From NCBI RefSeq assembly GCF_014205835.1, contig NZ_JACHCQ010000013.1:1-64000 (forward strand): a DNA stretch of 64,000 nt, in the 5' to 3' direction. Below are positions 43,605 through 53,127 of this stretch, piece by piece. Every line of letters begins with the position of its first letter. Position 1 is the stretch's first letter. Below the pieces are notes generated by a model. That model did no database searches. It was not told the DNA's origin and saw only the letters and a list, made by a program, of their open reading frames with translations. The position numbers and the translations under genes are program-made. Origin of the DNA: Pedobacter sp. AK013. Its GTDB lineage: Bacteria; Bacteroidota; Bacteroidia; Sphingobacteriales; Sphingobacteriaceae.

Positions 43605-46313
43605 TTATAGATCGGATGATTTGTACAACTGATTAAATATCAGCTTAAAAGTGCCATGCGTTTGTGCCCTGAAAGCAATTTCTGGTCCGAAAGCAAGCAG
43701 TTTTCCTTTACCAACCTTCGCTTCGAAGGCCGTTATACCATCTTGCAGGTAAGCCTGCCCCCAGGCCCAGCCGCTGCGCAGCGGTGTGGCATTTTCGAAC
43801 CACATTAAGAGTTTAATCTTTCCTGCTGCAATAGCGTCGCCTGTGAGCTTAAAAACAGGGCTGTTATCAAAGTATACATCAGCCTCCTTTTCCATGCCCC
43901 AATTACTTGGCAAAGTTGTATCTACGCCAACATTTAAAACACTTCCCGGGACATAATATTTTTCAGCTGGCAATCTCTTTTCCTCTCCATTTACGATTTC
44001 AACCATTGCATTGCGAACAGGGAGATTTAAATGATAGGCTAAATTGGTACTGCTGCCAATAGTTACAATATTACCTCCAGCTTCTAAGAATTTCTTTAAC
44101 TCAGGGATCGATTTATCAGCGGTAATCCTGCCCAAACGATTTCTAAATTCTTGAGGGATTTCTTCTGCTTTTGGTCCGAAAGATCTGTTTCCAAATCCTC
44201 CGCCCTGTACCGATGGTATGGCACCACCCACAAAAACAATTACATCGTATTTAGATTTTAAGTTCCCGGCATCGATATCCTGCGGATAAATTACTGTTGC
44301 ATTATAGTGGTATTGCTCCATTAAAAAGCGCACCCACCCTGACGCCATAGAGCCTCCATAGGTATCCCAAAGCGCAATTCTGCCAGCGGAGACTTTAATT
44401 TTATTCTTTGGAGCGGATGCACTTTTGAGTTTGATGTTCGCTTTTTCCAGTATCGCTTTCCCCGCTGACGAAACATAAAAATCACCATTTTCAGTCGACC
44501 GGTAAACCTCAACCTTGTTTTTCAATAAGTCATTTACTGCGGTATAGGAATCATTTTGTGCCGCACTTAGCACATAAGCCGATCCTGAAGGCAATTTATG
44601 CTCAAACTTCAATAAAGCACCGTACGGATTTTTCTCAAACGGACCAGAAAAATCATCTAGAATCCGATCGAATTTCACATCCATTAAATAGGCTAACGTC
44701 CATCCGGCAGCGTCGTAGGGCGGAATTGGCGCACCTCCTTCATATTTAAAATCATTTGGGTGATCCTGAGGCTCGAACATATCCAAAACATGCGGACGGA
44801 AAGCCTGATCGGTTTTTACGACATAACTTCCGGCAGGATAATTTTTCCCTGCAACGGCAAATGAAGCTGTTGCTTTTTGAACCACAATACCCGTTCTGAT
44901 CAAAGCGTTTAAAAATTTAACAGCAGAGTTAAAATCCGGCTGATCGGCACTTAAAATGTATCCGCGGGGATCTCTGTTCGCCGGAGCCTTCATCACCGTA
45001 TCAAAAGCTTTCATACTGATCTGCCTCCTTGGCCCAAAATCTGCATCTCCTCCGGCAATTGGTGCACCTTTTTCACCTTTAGCAGCGTTATTAATGGCTT
45101 CTATTTTTTTAGGAGAAAAAGACCAGGTATCTTTTTTACCACGTTCTATCGAATTTCTGCCCATCTGGTAAATGTTGTACAACAATTCGTCGCGATAACG
45201 TTGTGCATAGTTTAAAACGGCATAGTTTAACGATACCGAATAGTCGATCGAGTTTTTAAAATACCACTTCCTCGGGGTAATCGGGTTTGGTGAATCGCCG
45301 TTAGGCAATAATCTCGAAGGAACTAACGGAATTTCGGAAGGTGTAGGGTTCCCGATAATTTCGGTCAGGAGCCCAATCATATTATGAAAATAAGTAGTGG
45401 TTCTTAAACCGCCATTGTACCAGGTAGAGTAAACCGATCCTCCACGTTGAGTATAACCAGGTTTGTTTTCTACATTCATGCGGTTGTGCATGGCCGCACC
45501 AACGGCATCTAAACTGGTTAATAATGTTGGGTCAAAAACATAATTGAAAGGATCGCGGTAGGGAGGCCCGGCAACAACGGTTCCTGCCGGGCCAGCCTGA
45601 TGATGGTTATACATAATCTGCGGAATCCATTCTACAAAAAGCTGACGGCCGATATTCTGCGTTTCTTTAAGGTTTAACATAAAGAAATCGCGATTGTTAT
45701 CATGACCTGCATATTTTTCATACAAAACAGGCAAACCTGAGGTTGTTCTTTTCTTTGGGTCTTTCTCCCTCATGTACCAATTGCCCACCAGTTCTTGCCC
45801 ATCAGGGTTGGCATGGGTAAACAAAATGATTACGTTATCCAAAATGCGCAGGGTTTCAGGGTCTTTTCTGGAGGCAAACTCATAAGCGGTTTCGATCAGC
45901 TGATGTGCACCCACCACCTCGTTGGCATGCAGGCCACCATCAATCCAAACTACTGCTTTACCTTCCTGGGCCAATGCTTTTGCCTGCTCCGCTGTAATTT
46001 CTGCGTGTGCCAGCTGTTGCGAAATTTCCTTGTAACGATCTAATTTCTTGAGGTTTTCTGGCGAAGAAACGATTAACATGTATTGACTTCTGCCTTCTTC
46101 GGTTTTGCCAATATCAACCAGTTTAATGCGGTCAGAACTTGCCGCGAGTTTCTTAAAATAAGCTTCTGTCTGGGTATAATTGGCCAATTGGTAATCGTCG
46201 CCAATGTCGAAACCAAAATGCGATTTTGGCGTTGGTACATCCTGCGCCAGCACTGCACAGCTATTTACCATTAAAAAAGCAACACAAAGCCTTTTAAAGT
46301 AGATTTTTATCAT
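43605..46313 (-). CDS. M14 family zinc carboxypeptidase-like protein
   Basis: 902 residues with a signal peptide (cleavage near VLAQ). The M14 catalytic part is N-terminal (about 45-400): GGLHANEVVGA gives the His and Glu zinc ligands, IMYNHHQAG the later His, and ETQNIG is nearby. The C-terminal half (about 500-900) has a glutamine-amidotransferase/beta-galactosidase-like feel with VIFVGGAIPS and GGNIVTIGSS, as in other large Bacteroidota M14 proteins. Probably a secreted or periplasmic peptidase; substrate unknown. Divergent from metE over about 1 kb. Confidence 0.9.
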   Translation of the reverse strand: MIKIYFKRLCVAFLMVNSCAVLAQDVPTPKSHFGFDIGDDYQLANYTQTEAYFKKLAASSDRIKLVDIGKTEEGRSQYMLIVSSPENLKKLDRYKEISQQLAHAEITAEQAKALAQEGKAVVWIDGGLHANEVVGAHQLIETAYEFASRKDPETLRILDNVIILFTHANPDGQELVGNWYMREKDPKKRTTSGLPVLYEKYAGHDNNRDFFMLNLKETQNIGRQLFVEWIPQIMYNHHQAGPAGTVVAGPPYRDPFNYVFDPTLLTSLDAVGAAMHNRMNVENKPGYTQRGGSVYSTWYNGGLRTTTYFHNMIGLLTEIIGNPTPSEIPLVPSRLLPNGDSPNPITPRKWYFKNSIDYSVSLNYAVLNYAQRYRDELLYNIYQMGRNSIERGKKDTWSFSPKKIEAINNAAKGEKGAPIAGGDADFGPRRQISMKAFDTVMKAPANRDPRGYILSADQPDFNSAVKFLNALIRTGIVVQKATASFAVAGKNYPAGSYVVKTDQAFRPHVLDMFEPQDHPNDFKYEGGAPIPPYDAAGWTLAYLMDVKFDRILDDFSGPFEKNPYGALLKFEHKLPSGSAYVLSAAQNDSYTAVNDLLKNKVEVYRSTENGDFYVSSAGKAILEKANIKLKSASAPKNKIKVSAGRIALWDTYGGSMASGWVRFLMEQYHYNATVIYPQDIDAGNLKSKYDVIVFVGGAIPSVQGGGFGNRSFGPKAEEIPQEFRNRLGRITADKSIPELKKFLEAGGNIVTIGSSTNLAYHLNLPVRNAMVEIVNGEEKRLPAEKYYVPGSVLNVGVDTTLPSNWGMEKEADVYFDNSPVFKLTGDAIAAGKIKLLMWFENATPLRSGWAWGQAYLQDGITAFEAKVGKGKLLAFGPEIAFRAQTHGTFKLIFNQLYKSSDL

Positions 46314-46558
46314 AATAGTTTAGTTAGGTAATCAAATATAATAGAGAATAAGCGCCAAAAACAGCTTGCTGTAAATTTGTTACAAGTAATTCTATGAGCA
46401 TAATGTTAACCACAGATAAAAAGGATACACACAGATATAGGTATTTGTATATGCTCAACCTAATTTATTAAAATGTTCTGAGGCACCATGCTGGCTTGCT
46501 TTGAAAAAATGAACAGGTTATACCGAAGAACGTGGTCAATCCCAAGTGGCGGAAGAAT

Positions 46559-46685
46559 CAAAAAAACAGCTGCAGAACAGCAAAAACAGCACGACCTAAC
46601 CTGAAGCGAAGTGGTTTTGTGTTCAAAAACGATAGTTCAAAAGCTATAAAGGAATTGAACACAAAACAAAGTGCCGCTGTTTTTT
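46559..46685. repeat. Nested inverted-repeat element
   Basis: Outer arms AAAAAACAGC (46560-46569) and GCTGTTTTTT (46675-46684). Inside is a perfect 13-bp pair GTTTTGTGTTCAA (46613-46625)/TTGAACACAAAAC (46654-46666), and within that ATAG/CTAT. It may be a small non-autonomous element or a structured RNA. Confidence 0.6.
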
Positions 46686-46737
46686 GATGAGCGTGAGACA
46701 GTGAGAAGCCACATTGCTGGATTGACAAAGCGCTTTG

Positions 46738-46776
46738 GGTACTTTGGCGCGTCAAAGTACCATGCCTCCGTGGCAT
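46738..46776. repeat. Tandem hairpins
   Basis: GTACTTTG-N6-CAAAGTAC (46738-46759), followed directly by ATGCC-N5-GGCAT. Confidence 0.6.
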
Positions 46777-46890
46777 AGAGCGGAAAAATAATTTATCATA
46801 TATAACATAGTCATCTAACTAATGGGCGCTTGTATGGGAGTGATAAAATCAATGCTTACAAAAATACCTTAATCTTTAAATCCTAATCCA

Positions 46891-46898
46891 TACATTTG
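46891..46898 (+). promoter_or_regulatory. Candidate -7 box for metE
   Basis: TACATTTG, about 40 nt before the riboswitch. Confidence 0.4.
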
Positions 46899-46937
46899 TC
46901 CTGATGTAAGTTCTTAACTTTATTTTTCATCAACCGA

Positions 46938-47112
46938 TACAGGTTCCCGGAATTACAACCGGGATTAATAGGGAATCGTGTGCAAATCACGAGCTGTCGC
47001 GCAACTGTAAATTCTGTCTTTAAAAAGACAACGGTCTTATCATTCATGCCACTGTGCCGTTTACCAGTATGGGAAGGCGATAAGATCGGGAATAAGTCAG
47101 GAGACCTGCCTA
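46938..47112 (+). promoter_or_regulatory. Cobalamin riboswitch upstream of metE
   Basis: Shows the class hallmarks in order: AGGTTCCCGG, GGGAATCGTGTGCAAATCAC, the conserved core GCGCAACTGTA (46999-47009), and the B12 box AAGTCAGGAGACCTGCC (about 47094-47110). P1 is CAGGT (46940-46944) with ACCTG (47104-47108). With cobalamin bound it should reduce metE expression, because a B12-dependent enzyme can then take over. About 210 nt separate it from the metE ATG. Confidence 0.95.
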
Positions 47113-47322
47113 TATTGAATTGACGGTGCTTTCGCGTTATAAAGTAATTGGTCAGGTCTGATTGTACACGGTAAAATTAATCATTTTATATGCTTGCTTT
47201 AAGCTTTTTGCTGATGAGTAGGCTGCTTGTGCGCGAACCTTTCCTTTTTATTTTTAACAGAAAACATTATAAAATATTGCTATGAGCTTTTAAACGATTT
47301 ATTTACTTAATCTTTAAAAGAG

Positions 47323-49656
47323 ATGCTAACGCAAAATCTGGGCTATCCGCGAATAGGTAGCCAAAGGGAATTAAAGAAAATCTGCGAAAATTACTGGGCA
47401 GATAAAACTGGGTACAAAAATGTGCTTCAGGTGGGAAAAAACATTCGCCACGAAAACTGGAACCTTCAAAAAGAAGCTGGAATTGATGTCATTCCTTCGA
47501 ACGACTTTTCTTTTTATGATCATGTGCTTGATCATTCTTTAACTTTTGGGGCCATCCCGAAAAGGTACAACGAGGTGATCCTGAAAAAAGGAAATTCAGA
47601 GCTTGATCTCTATTTTGCTATGGCAAGAGGTTATCAAAAAGAGGGATTAGATGTAGTAGCGATGGAAATGACCAAATGGTTTGATACCAATTACCATTAC
47701 ATCGTTCCTGAATTTTACAAAGACCAGCCTTTTAAACTTTTCTCTACCAAAATTATCGATGAGTTTTACGAGGCAAAACAATTGGGCATTACTACAAAAC
47801 CTGTTTTAATCGGCCCGGTTTCTTACCTTTTATTGGGAAAAGAAAAAGAAGCCGGCTTTGAAAAGATCGACCTGATCAAAAATCTCCTTCCGGTTTATAT
47901 CGAGATTTTATCGCGCTTAGATGCTTTGGATGTAGAATATATCCAGTTTGATGAACCTTTTTTGACTTTAGACCTTACCGAAAAAGACAAGAAAGCTTAC
48001 GAATATGCCTATAAAGAGATCAGAAAAGCTTTTCCTGGGTTAAAAATTGTTTTGGCTACCTATTTTGAAGGCTTGGGTAATAATTTAGCACTAACTACCT
48101 CATTACCGGTCAATGTTTTACATATCGACCTGGTACGTGCTGAGGGTCAATTGACGGATATTTTAGCTTCGTTAAAGGAAGATACCACTCTTTCGTTAGG
48201 TTTGGTAGACGGAAGAAACATCTGGAAAAATGATTTCGAAAAATCCGTTTCAATCATTAATCAAGTTGTAGAAAAAAGAGGCCCGGATAAAGTATGGATC
48301 GCCCCATCCTGTTCCTTAATCCACTCACCAGTTGATTTAGACAATGAAACCAATGAGCAAAATCTTTCGGCTGAAATTAAACAGTGGCTGGCTTATGCGA
48401 AACAAAAAATTGCGGAGGTAGCTACCTTAAAAAAGCTGATCACCAACGAAAGCCCTGCATCTACCCTGCAAAAACTTGAGGAAAATAAGATCGCGATTGC
48501 TAACCGTAAAGTTTCTAAAATCATCCATAATCCTGAAGTTAAACAACGTGTTTTAGGATTAAAAGAGCAGGATGCAGAACGGTTAAGTCCATTTCCGAGC
48601 AGAAAAATTAAACAACAGGAACTCAATCTGCCAAATTACGCCACTACTACCATCGGATCGTTTCCGCAAACTGCAGAAGTAAGAAGTTGGAGAGCAAAGC
48701 TTAAAAACGGAACTTTTACCATTGAAGAATATAATGACCTCATTGCAAAAGAAACCGCAAAAGCCGTAAACTGGCAGGAAGAAATCGATCTGGATGTTTT
48801 GGTTCATGGCGAATTTGAGCGTAACGATATGGTTGAATACTTCGGTGAGCAGCTAGATGGTTTTGCTTTCTCCAAAAATGGCTGGGTACAGAGTTATGGC
48901 TCACGCTGTGTAAAACCACCGATCATTTTTGGTGATGTTTCGCGTCCGAAACCCATGACTGTAAAGTGGACCGCCTATGCACAATCGCTTACCTCAAAAT
49001 ACATGAAGGGCATGTTAACAGGACCGGTAACGATTTTACAATGGTCGTTCGTACGCAATGATCAACCACGATCAGAAACCTGTACTCAAATTGCCCTGGC
49101 TATCCGCGATGAGGTTTGTGATCTGGAAAATGCAGGTATAAAAATCATTCAGATTGATGAACCAGCCATTAGAGAAGGTTTACCCTTGCGCAAAGCTGAT
49201 TGGCAAAACTATTTGAACTGGGCGGTTAAAGCCTTTAAAATTTCGGCAAGTGGTGTGAAAGACGACACGCAGATCCACACGCACATGTGCTACTCGGAGT
49301 TTAACGATATCATCCAAAACATTGCCGATATGGATGCAGATGTAATCACCATCGAAACTTCACGTTCGCAGATGGAATTATTAGACGCATTTGCCGATTT
49401 TAAATATCCAAACGAAATTGGCCCGGGTGTATACGATATTCACTCTCCAAGGGTGCCTAAGCGGGAGGAAATGGTTCAGCTACTCAAAAAAGCAAAAGCT
49501 GTTATTCCCTCCGGGCAACTCTGGGTAAACCCTGATTGTGGTTTAAAAACCCGCGGATGGGATGAAACCAAAAAGGCACTAATAGAAATGGTCGAAGCCG
49601 CAAAAGAAATGCGTAAAGCCGAAGAGGTACTTGCTGCAGATCTTCAGGTGAATTAA
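47323..49656 (+). CDS. metE: Cobalamin-independent methionine synthase
   Basis: Transfers the methyl group of 5-methyltetrahydrofolate to homocysteine. Two homologous barrels, 777 aa. The zinc ligands are visible at His654 and Cys656 (HTHMCYSEF) and Cys739 (NPDCGLKTRGW), with the same spacing as in E. coli MetE. The long leader carries a cobalamin riboswitch, which implies that the genome also encodes a B12-dependent MetH elsewhere. A long hairpin element 55 bp downstream probably ends the transcript. Confidence 0.97.
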   Translation: MLTQNLGYPRIGSQRELKKICENYWADKTGYKNVLQVGKNIRHENWNLQKEAGIDVIPSNDFSFYDHVLDHSLTFGAIPKRYNEVILKKGNSELDLYFAMARGYQKEGLDVVAMEMTKWFDTNYHYIVPEFYKDQPFKLFSTKIIDEFYEAKQLGITTKPVLIGPVSYLLLGKEKEAGFEKIDLIKNLLPVYIEILSRLDALDVEYIQFDEPFLTLDLTEKDKKAYEYAYKEIRKAFPGLKIVLATYFEGLGNNLALTTSLPVNVLHIDLVRAEGQLTDILASLKEDTTLSLGLVDGRNIWKNDFEKSVSIINQVVEKRGPDKVWIAPSCSLIHSPVDLDNETNEQNLSAEIKQWLAYAKQKIAEVATLKKLITNESPASTLQKLEENKIAIANRKVSKIIHNPEVKQRVLGLKEQDAERLSPFPSRKIKQQELNLPNYATTTIGSFPQTAEVRSWRAKLKNGTFTIEEYNDLIAKETAKAVNWQEEIDLDVLVHGEFERNDMVEYFGEQLDGFAFSKNGWVQSYGSRCVKPPIIFGDVSRPKPMTVKWTAYAQSLTSKYMKGMLTGPVTILQWSFVRNDQPRSETCTQIALAIRDEVCDLENAGIKIIQIDEPAIREGLPLRKADWQNYLNWAVKAFKISASGVKDDTQIHTHMCYSEFNDIIQNIADMDADVITIETSRSQMELLDAFADFKYPNEIGPGVYDIHSPRVPKREEMVQLLKKAKAVIPSGQLWVNPDCGLKTRGWDETKKALIEMVEAAKEMRKAEEVLAADLQVN

Positions 49657-49710
49657 TTTTAATTTTGTCATAGAGAAAACCAATACTATTAAATTAAGAA
49701 TTCGATTGTT

Positions 49711-49803
49711 GTCAGTCTGAGCTTGTCGAAGACCCTTATCGTGAAATAACTAAAAAGATTGTCCTTCGACAAGCTCAGGATGACATCTTTTTAGTTATTT
49801 CAC
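49711..49803 (+). repeat. Family B repeat with 19-bp outer arms; probable metE terminator
   Basis: A left half-element (GTCAGTCTGAGCTTGTCGAA) is followed by a perfect 19-bp inverted repeat GTGAAATAACTAAAAAGAT (49741-49759)/ATCTTTTTAGTTATTTCAC (49785-49803) enclosing TGTCCTTCGACAAGCTCAGG and ATGAC. Confidence 0.8.
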
Positions 49804-49883
49804 TACTTAATAGCATTACCAAAATTACTGAGAGCACATTTTTTTACATTTTCAGTATCCATTTCTCAAGGGCAAATCTTTTA

Positions 49884-49926
49884 CTTTGGCAATTTTCTAC
49901 TAAAAATAACCAGAAAGCTGCCAAAG
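49884..49926. promoter_or_regulatory. Inverted repeat before the thioesterase gene
   Basis: CTTTGGCA-N27-TGCCAAAG, followed by CTTTTT. Could be a weak terminator or a leader hairpin. Confidence 0.3.
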
Positions 49927-49952
49927 CTTTTTACAGCACCTATATTTAACCC

Positions 49953-50339
49953 ATGACCCTAGAAGAAAGAATAGAAAATTCTAAAACCAGCATTTTTAAA
50001 GCCGTTTTCCCCAATACAACCAATCATTATGATACCCTTTTCGGCGGAACAGCCATGCATTTAATGGATGAGGTTGCTTTTATTACTGCAACGCGCTTTA
50101 GCCGCCAGATTATGGTTACTGTAAGCAGCGACAGGATAGATTTTAAAAAACCAATCCCCGCAGGTACAATTGTAGAGCTTATCGGCAAGGTTAACCATGT
50201 AGGGAATACCAGTTTAAAGGTTAATGTAGAAATTTATATCGAGCAGATGTATGCCGAAGGAAGAGAATTGGCCGTACATGGCGATTTTACCTTTGTGGCC
50301 ATTGATGAAAATAAAAAACCTGTTCAGGTGATTAAATAA
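49953..50339 (+). CDS. Acyl-CoA thioesterase (hotdog fold, YciA-like)
   Basis: Would hydrolyse acyl-CoA thioesters. The motif YDTLFGGTAMHLMDEVAFITATR carries the helix and catalytic Asp/Glu region, followed by SSDRIDFKKPIPAGTIVELIG. 128 aa, single hotdog domain. Chain-length preference unknown. Followed by a methyltransferase on the same strand. Confidence 0.92.
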   Translation: MTLEERIENSKTSIFKAVFPNTTNHYDTLFGGTAMHLMDEVAFITATRFSRQIMVTVSSDRIDFKKPIPAGTIVELIGKVNHVGNTSLKVNVEIYIEQMYAEGRELAVHGDFTFVAIDENKKPVQVIK

Positions 50340-50400
50340 TCATATAAGCTTTGGCCAAAAAGATGTAAAAATCATAACGCCTAAATCTTTAAATTTGATT

Positions 50401-51066
50401 ATGGAACAGCAACTTTCCGAAGAAGACTTAAAAAATATTGCCAAACAATTGGCTTGTCCTGAAGGCGAACACGGCATTAAAACAGGTGAAATGATGCATG
50501 CCAATAATATCGGCATGACTACTTCTGCAATTGCAGCATTAGACCTTAAAAATAATGAAACTGTTTTAGAAATCGGCCATGGTAACGGCGGGCATATTGC
50601 CCAACTCTTATCAAAAGCCGAAAACCTCCATTATTTCGGTGCTGATATTTCTGCAACCATTATTGCCGAGGCCGAAAAGATCAATCAGGATTTCATAACA
50701 AAAGGAAAGGTTCACCTTCAGCTAACAGATGGCATTACATTGCCATTTGAGGATGGTCTATTTGATAAAATTTTTACAGTTAATACGATATACTTTTGGA
50801 CAAATCCAAGCGAATACCTCAACGAAATTAAGCGGATATTAAAACCTAAGGGAACTTTGGCTATATGTTTTGCCGATAAAACTTTCATGCAAAACCTGCC
50901 TTTTACGCCTTATGGTTTTACACTTTACAATATAGAAACCGTAACAGAACGATTAGAAAAAGCGGGGTTTGCCATTAAAAATACGCTTAAAAAAATAGAG
51001 CAGATACAAAGTAAAACCGGCGAACAGATAGAACGAGAATATTACGTTGTAACGGCTACTGCTTAA
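50401..51066 (+). CDS. Class I SAM-dependent methyltransferase
   Basis: Rossmann-fold methyltransferase with motif I VLEIGHGNGGH (about 55-65), an acidic end of strand 2 at YFGADIS, and the post-I loop FDKIFTVNTIYFW. It resembles UbiE/Methyltransf_11 proteins; the substrate is unknown. The frame opens at a TTG (50395); the ATG at 50401 (MEQQLSEEDL) is used. 221 aa. Confidence 0.88.
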   Translation: MEQQLSEEDLKNIAKQLACPEGEHGIKTGEMMHANNIGMTTSAIAALDLKNNETVLEIGHGNGGHIAQLLSKAENLHYFGADISATIIAEAEKINQDFITKGKVHLQLTDGITLPFEDGLFDKIFTVNTIYFWTNPSEYLNEIKRILKPKGTLAICFADKTFMQNLPFTPYGFTLYNIETVTERLEKAGFAIKNTLKKIEQIQSKTGEQIEREYYVVTATA

Positions 51067-51116
51067 GAAACAACATCATAATCCTCTTGTGCGTTCGTGT
51101 CTTTGTGGCTAAACGA

Positions 51117-51926
51117 TTAATATAAAATCAAATACAGATAAGCATAAACTACTGGAGCAGACAATAACAATCCATCAAAACGATCTAACAAACCACCATG
51201 TCCCGGTAATAAACCACCACTATCTTTCGTATCCAAACTGCGTTTAAGCATCGATTCTACTAAATCGCCCAGTGTACCAAAACTAGCAATCAATACAGCC
51301 ATACCGATCCAAACCCAGGCTGGACTTTCGGTAAACAGAAATGATAAACCAAAAGCGACCAAAACACTGGTGAACATGCCTCCGAAAAATCCTTCCCAGC
51401 TTTTCTTTGGCGAGTGGCGTTCGAACAACTTACGTTTACCGTATTTTACACCAAAAAGGTAAGCGCCTGTATCGTTTGCCCAAAGCATCAGTAAAAATGC
51501 CAGGGGAAGATGAAAGTTATATTCGTTCCAGTTTTTCAAAAAACCCAGGGCATGAAAAAAACAGAAAGGAATAGTTACATACACGAAACCAACAAAGGTG
51601 TACGAGATGTTGGCGAATGGAATTTTGTTCTTTTTATATAGCTCAGTAATAAAAACCGAGAAAATTAGCGGAATACAAAGCAGCAAATACTTCACATCAT
51701 ATTTGAGGTAGTGTAAGCCAGCCGCCATCAAAAATATTAATGAACCGGCTACCAAACCGATATTACGGTGTGGTCTTATTCCGGAGTTTTTAATCAGCTT
51801 GTAAAATTCAAACAATGCCAAAACACTTAAAACAAGATAAAAGATGGTAAAAGTGTAGCTCCCCAGAAGGATAGAGCCAAGCATTACAATGGTAAAAAAG
51901 AAAGCGGTTATTGCCCTGGTTTTCAT
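51117..51926 (-). CDS. cdsA: Phosphatidate cytidylyltransferase
   Basis: Makes CDP-diacylglycerol, the phospholipid precursor, in the inner membrane. Multiple membrane helices and the CdsA signature near the C-terminus (SFGTLGDLVESMLKRSLDTKDSG...LPGHGGLLDRFD). 269 aa. Last of three minus-strand genes with the DUF2007 and CPBP genes. Confidence 0.95.
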   Translation of the reverse strand: MKTRAITAFFFTIVMLGSILLGSYTFTIFYLVLSVLALFEFYKLIKNSGIRPHRNIGLVAGSLIFLMAAGLHYLKYDVKYLLLCIPLIFSVFITELYKKNKIPFANISYTFVGFVYVTIPFCFFHALGFLKNWNEYNFHLPLAFLLMLWANDTGAYLFGVKYGKRKLFERHSPKKSWEGFFGGMFTSVLVAFGLSFLFTESPAWVWIGMAVLIASFGTLGDLVESMLKRSLDTKDSGGLLPGHGGLLDRFDGLLLSAPVVYAYLYLILY

Positions 51927-51969
51927 TTAAGGTAAGCGATAAAGGGTGTAAGGTTTAAGATCATTTCTA

Positions 51970-52176
51970 CTATTCAATTTCGTTTTCTACAATGTATTCT
52001 ATGGCTTTATCGAAATCTACCTTATTCACCAAAACATTTATTTCGCCAATATTATATGCCGAGAGCTGTTTATTTATCGTTACTGCCAGAATTCCGGCTT
52101 CTGTTAATCCCTGTTTTAATACCTCGGCCGCAAAGGCATCGCTGGTGGTATATACTTTAACCCAATTTTCGCTCAC
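51970..52176 (-). CDS. DUF2007 small protein
   Basis: 68 residues with the family's EVLKQGLTEAGILAVTINKQ pattern; proposed in databases as a signal-transducing domain, but the function is not shown. It starts at GTG (52176), overlapping the end of the CPBP gene by 20 bp, so translation is probably coupled. Confidence 0.88.
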   Translation of the reverse strand: MSENWVKVYTTSDAFAAEVLKQGLTEAGILAVTINKQLSAYNIGEINVLVNKVDFDKAIEYIVENEIE

Positions 52177-53083
52177 GTGCTGCGTTATCTTTAAAAATTT
52201 TAAACAAAGCTATGGTAATTATTGCACTAATTAAATAGCCATACCATGGAAAACCGATCGGTTCATCCGCTTTATCAAGTGGCATATGGTGTTTTTGCAT
52301 ATAAAAAGCGGCACAAACTGCATAGGCATTGTTTATAAAGTGCGCGAGCATGGCATACCAGATGCTTCCGCTATAATAGTATAAATAGCCAAAACCCGCA
52401 CCCAATAACATACGTGGCACAAAACCATAAAACTGAACATGGATAGCACTGAAAATAATCGCAGATAGCCAAATCGCAACATGGGGATTTTCAAAAGCCC
52501 TGTTTAACGATCGCTGTACCCCTCCACGGAACATCAACTCTTCGCCAATTGCAGGTATAACAGCAATCATGAGGAGGTTTACAATAAAATCGAAATTACT
52601 GCGTACGGTGATCAATTGAATTGTTATTTTCATTGCAATAGCCTCCTTTTCCTTCATCCACTGTTCTATCTTATGCAAAAAATCAGGCAAAACCATTTTT
52701 TGGTTCCATATCACGGTCCATTCCATAAATGGCATACTCAATATCATAATAGCGAGAACGAGCACAACCAATAAGAATTTTGGCTGTCTGAAAAGATAAA
52801 ATTCTGTTACTTTCTTTCTTTCTGTTAAGGCCAGGGCAATTGGTGGTAAAATAAATGTTCCGATCGAACTTAGTATTTGTATCACTTTAAAACCTCCAAT
52901 ATACTTAGGGTCGCCTGCCAAGAGTAGATCTAAATTACTTACTATCCCCAAGCCATATATCATTAAAACGATAGCAACAGCCAGAAGTCCAAACACAAGT
53001 CCGCCTGCAACTGCGTAAAATAAAAGTAAAAGTAATTGTAAGAAAGGATTGATTTCCTCCTTGTTAGGTGTTACAAAATTCAT
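52157..53083 (-). CDS. CPBP-family intramembrane metalloprotease
   Basis: Multi-pass membrane protein of the CAAX-protease/bacteriocin-processing group. Motifs: EELMFRGGV (Glu181, Glu182, Arg186) and SAIHVQFYGF (His215), which form the membrane active site in this family. Substrate unknown. 308 aa. Divergent from dusB over 44 bp. Confidence 0.92.
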   Translation of the reverse strand: MNFVTPNKEEINPFLQLLLLLFYAVAGGLVFGLLAVAIVLMIYGLGIVSNLDLLLAGDPKYIGGFKVIQILSSIGTFILPPIALALTERKKVTEFYLFRQPKFLLVVLVLAIMILSMPFMEWTVIWNQKMVLPDFLHKIEQWMKEKEAIAMKITIQLITVRSNFDFIVNLLMIAVIPAIGEELMFRGGVQRSLNRAFENPHVAIWLSAIIFSAIHVQFYGFVPRMLLGAGFGYLYYYSGSIWYAMLAHFINNAYAVCAAFYMQKHHMPLDKADEPIGFPWYGYLISAIITIALFKIFKDNAARERKLG

Positions 53084-53089
53084 TATTTG

Positions 53090-53097
53090 TACCTTTG
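53090..53097 (+). promoter_or_regulatory. Candidate -7 box for dusB
   Basis: TACCTTTG, 30 bp before the ATG. Confidence 0.5.
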
Positions 53098-53127
53098 TAT
53101 GTTTTTATTAATCGTTGAAGATAGAAA

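Larger units (their letters stand above)
46314..46930. other. Non-coding stretch upstream of the metE riboswitch
   Basis: No convincing gene. It holds nested inverted repeats at 46559-46685 and a tight palindrome at 46738-46759. A 72-codon frame spans these repeats but looks like a by-product of them. Confidence 0.55.

Noticed and set aside
46558-46776. 72-codon minus-strand frame beginning MPRRHGTLTRQ
   Set aside because: It lies entirely in nested inverted repeats, has repeat-driven composition and no coding context; treated as a by-product of the repeat.
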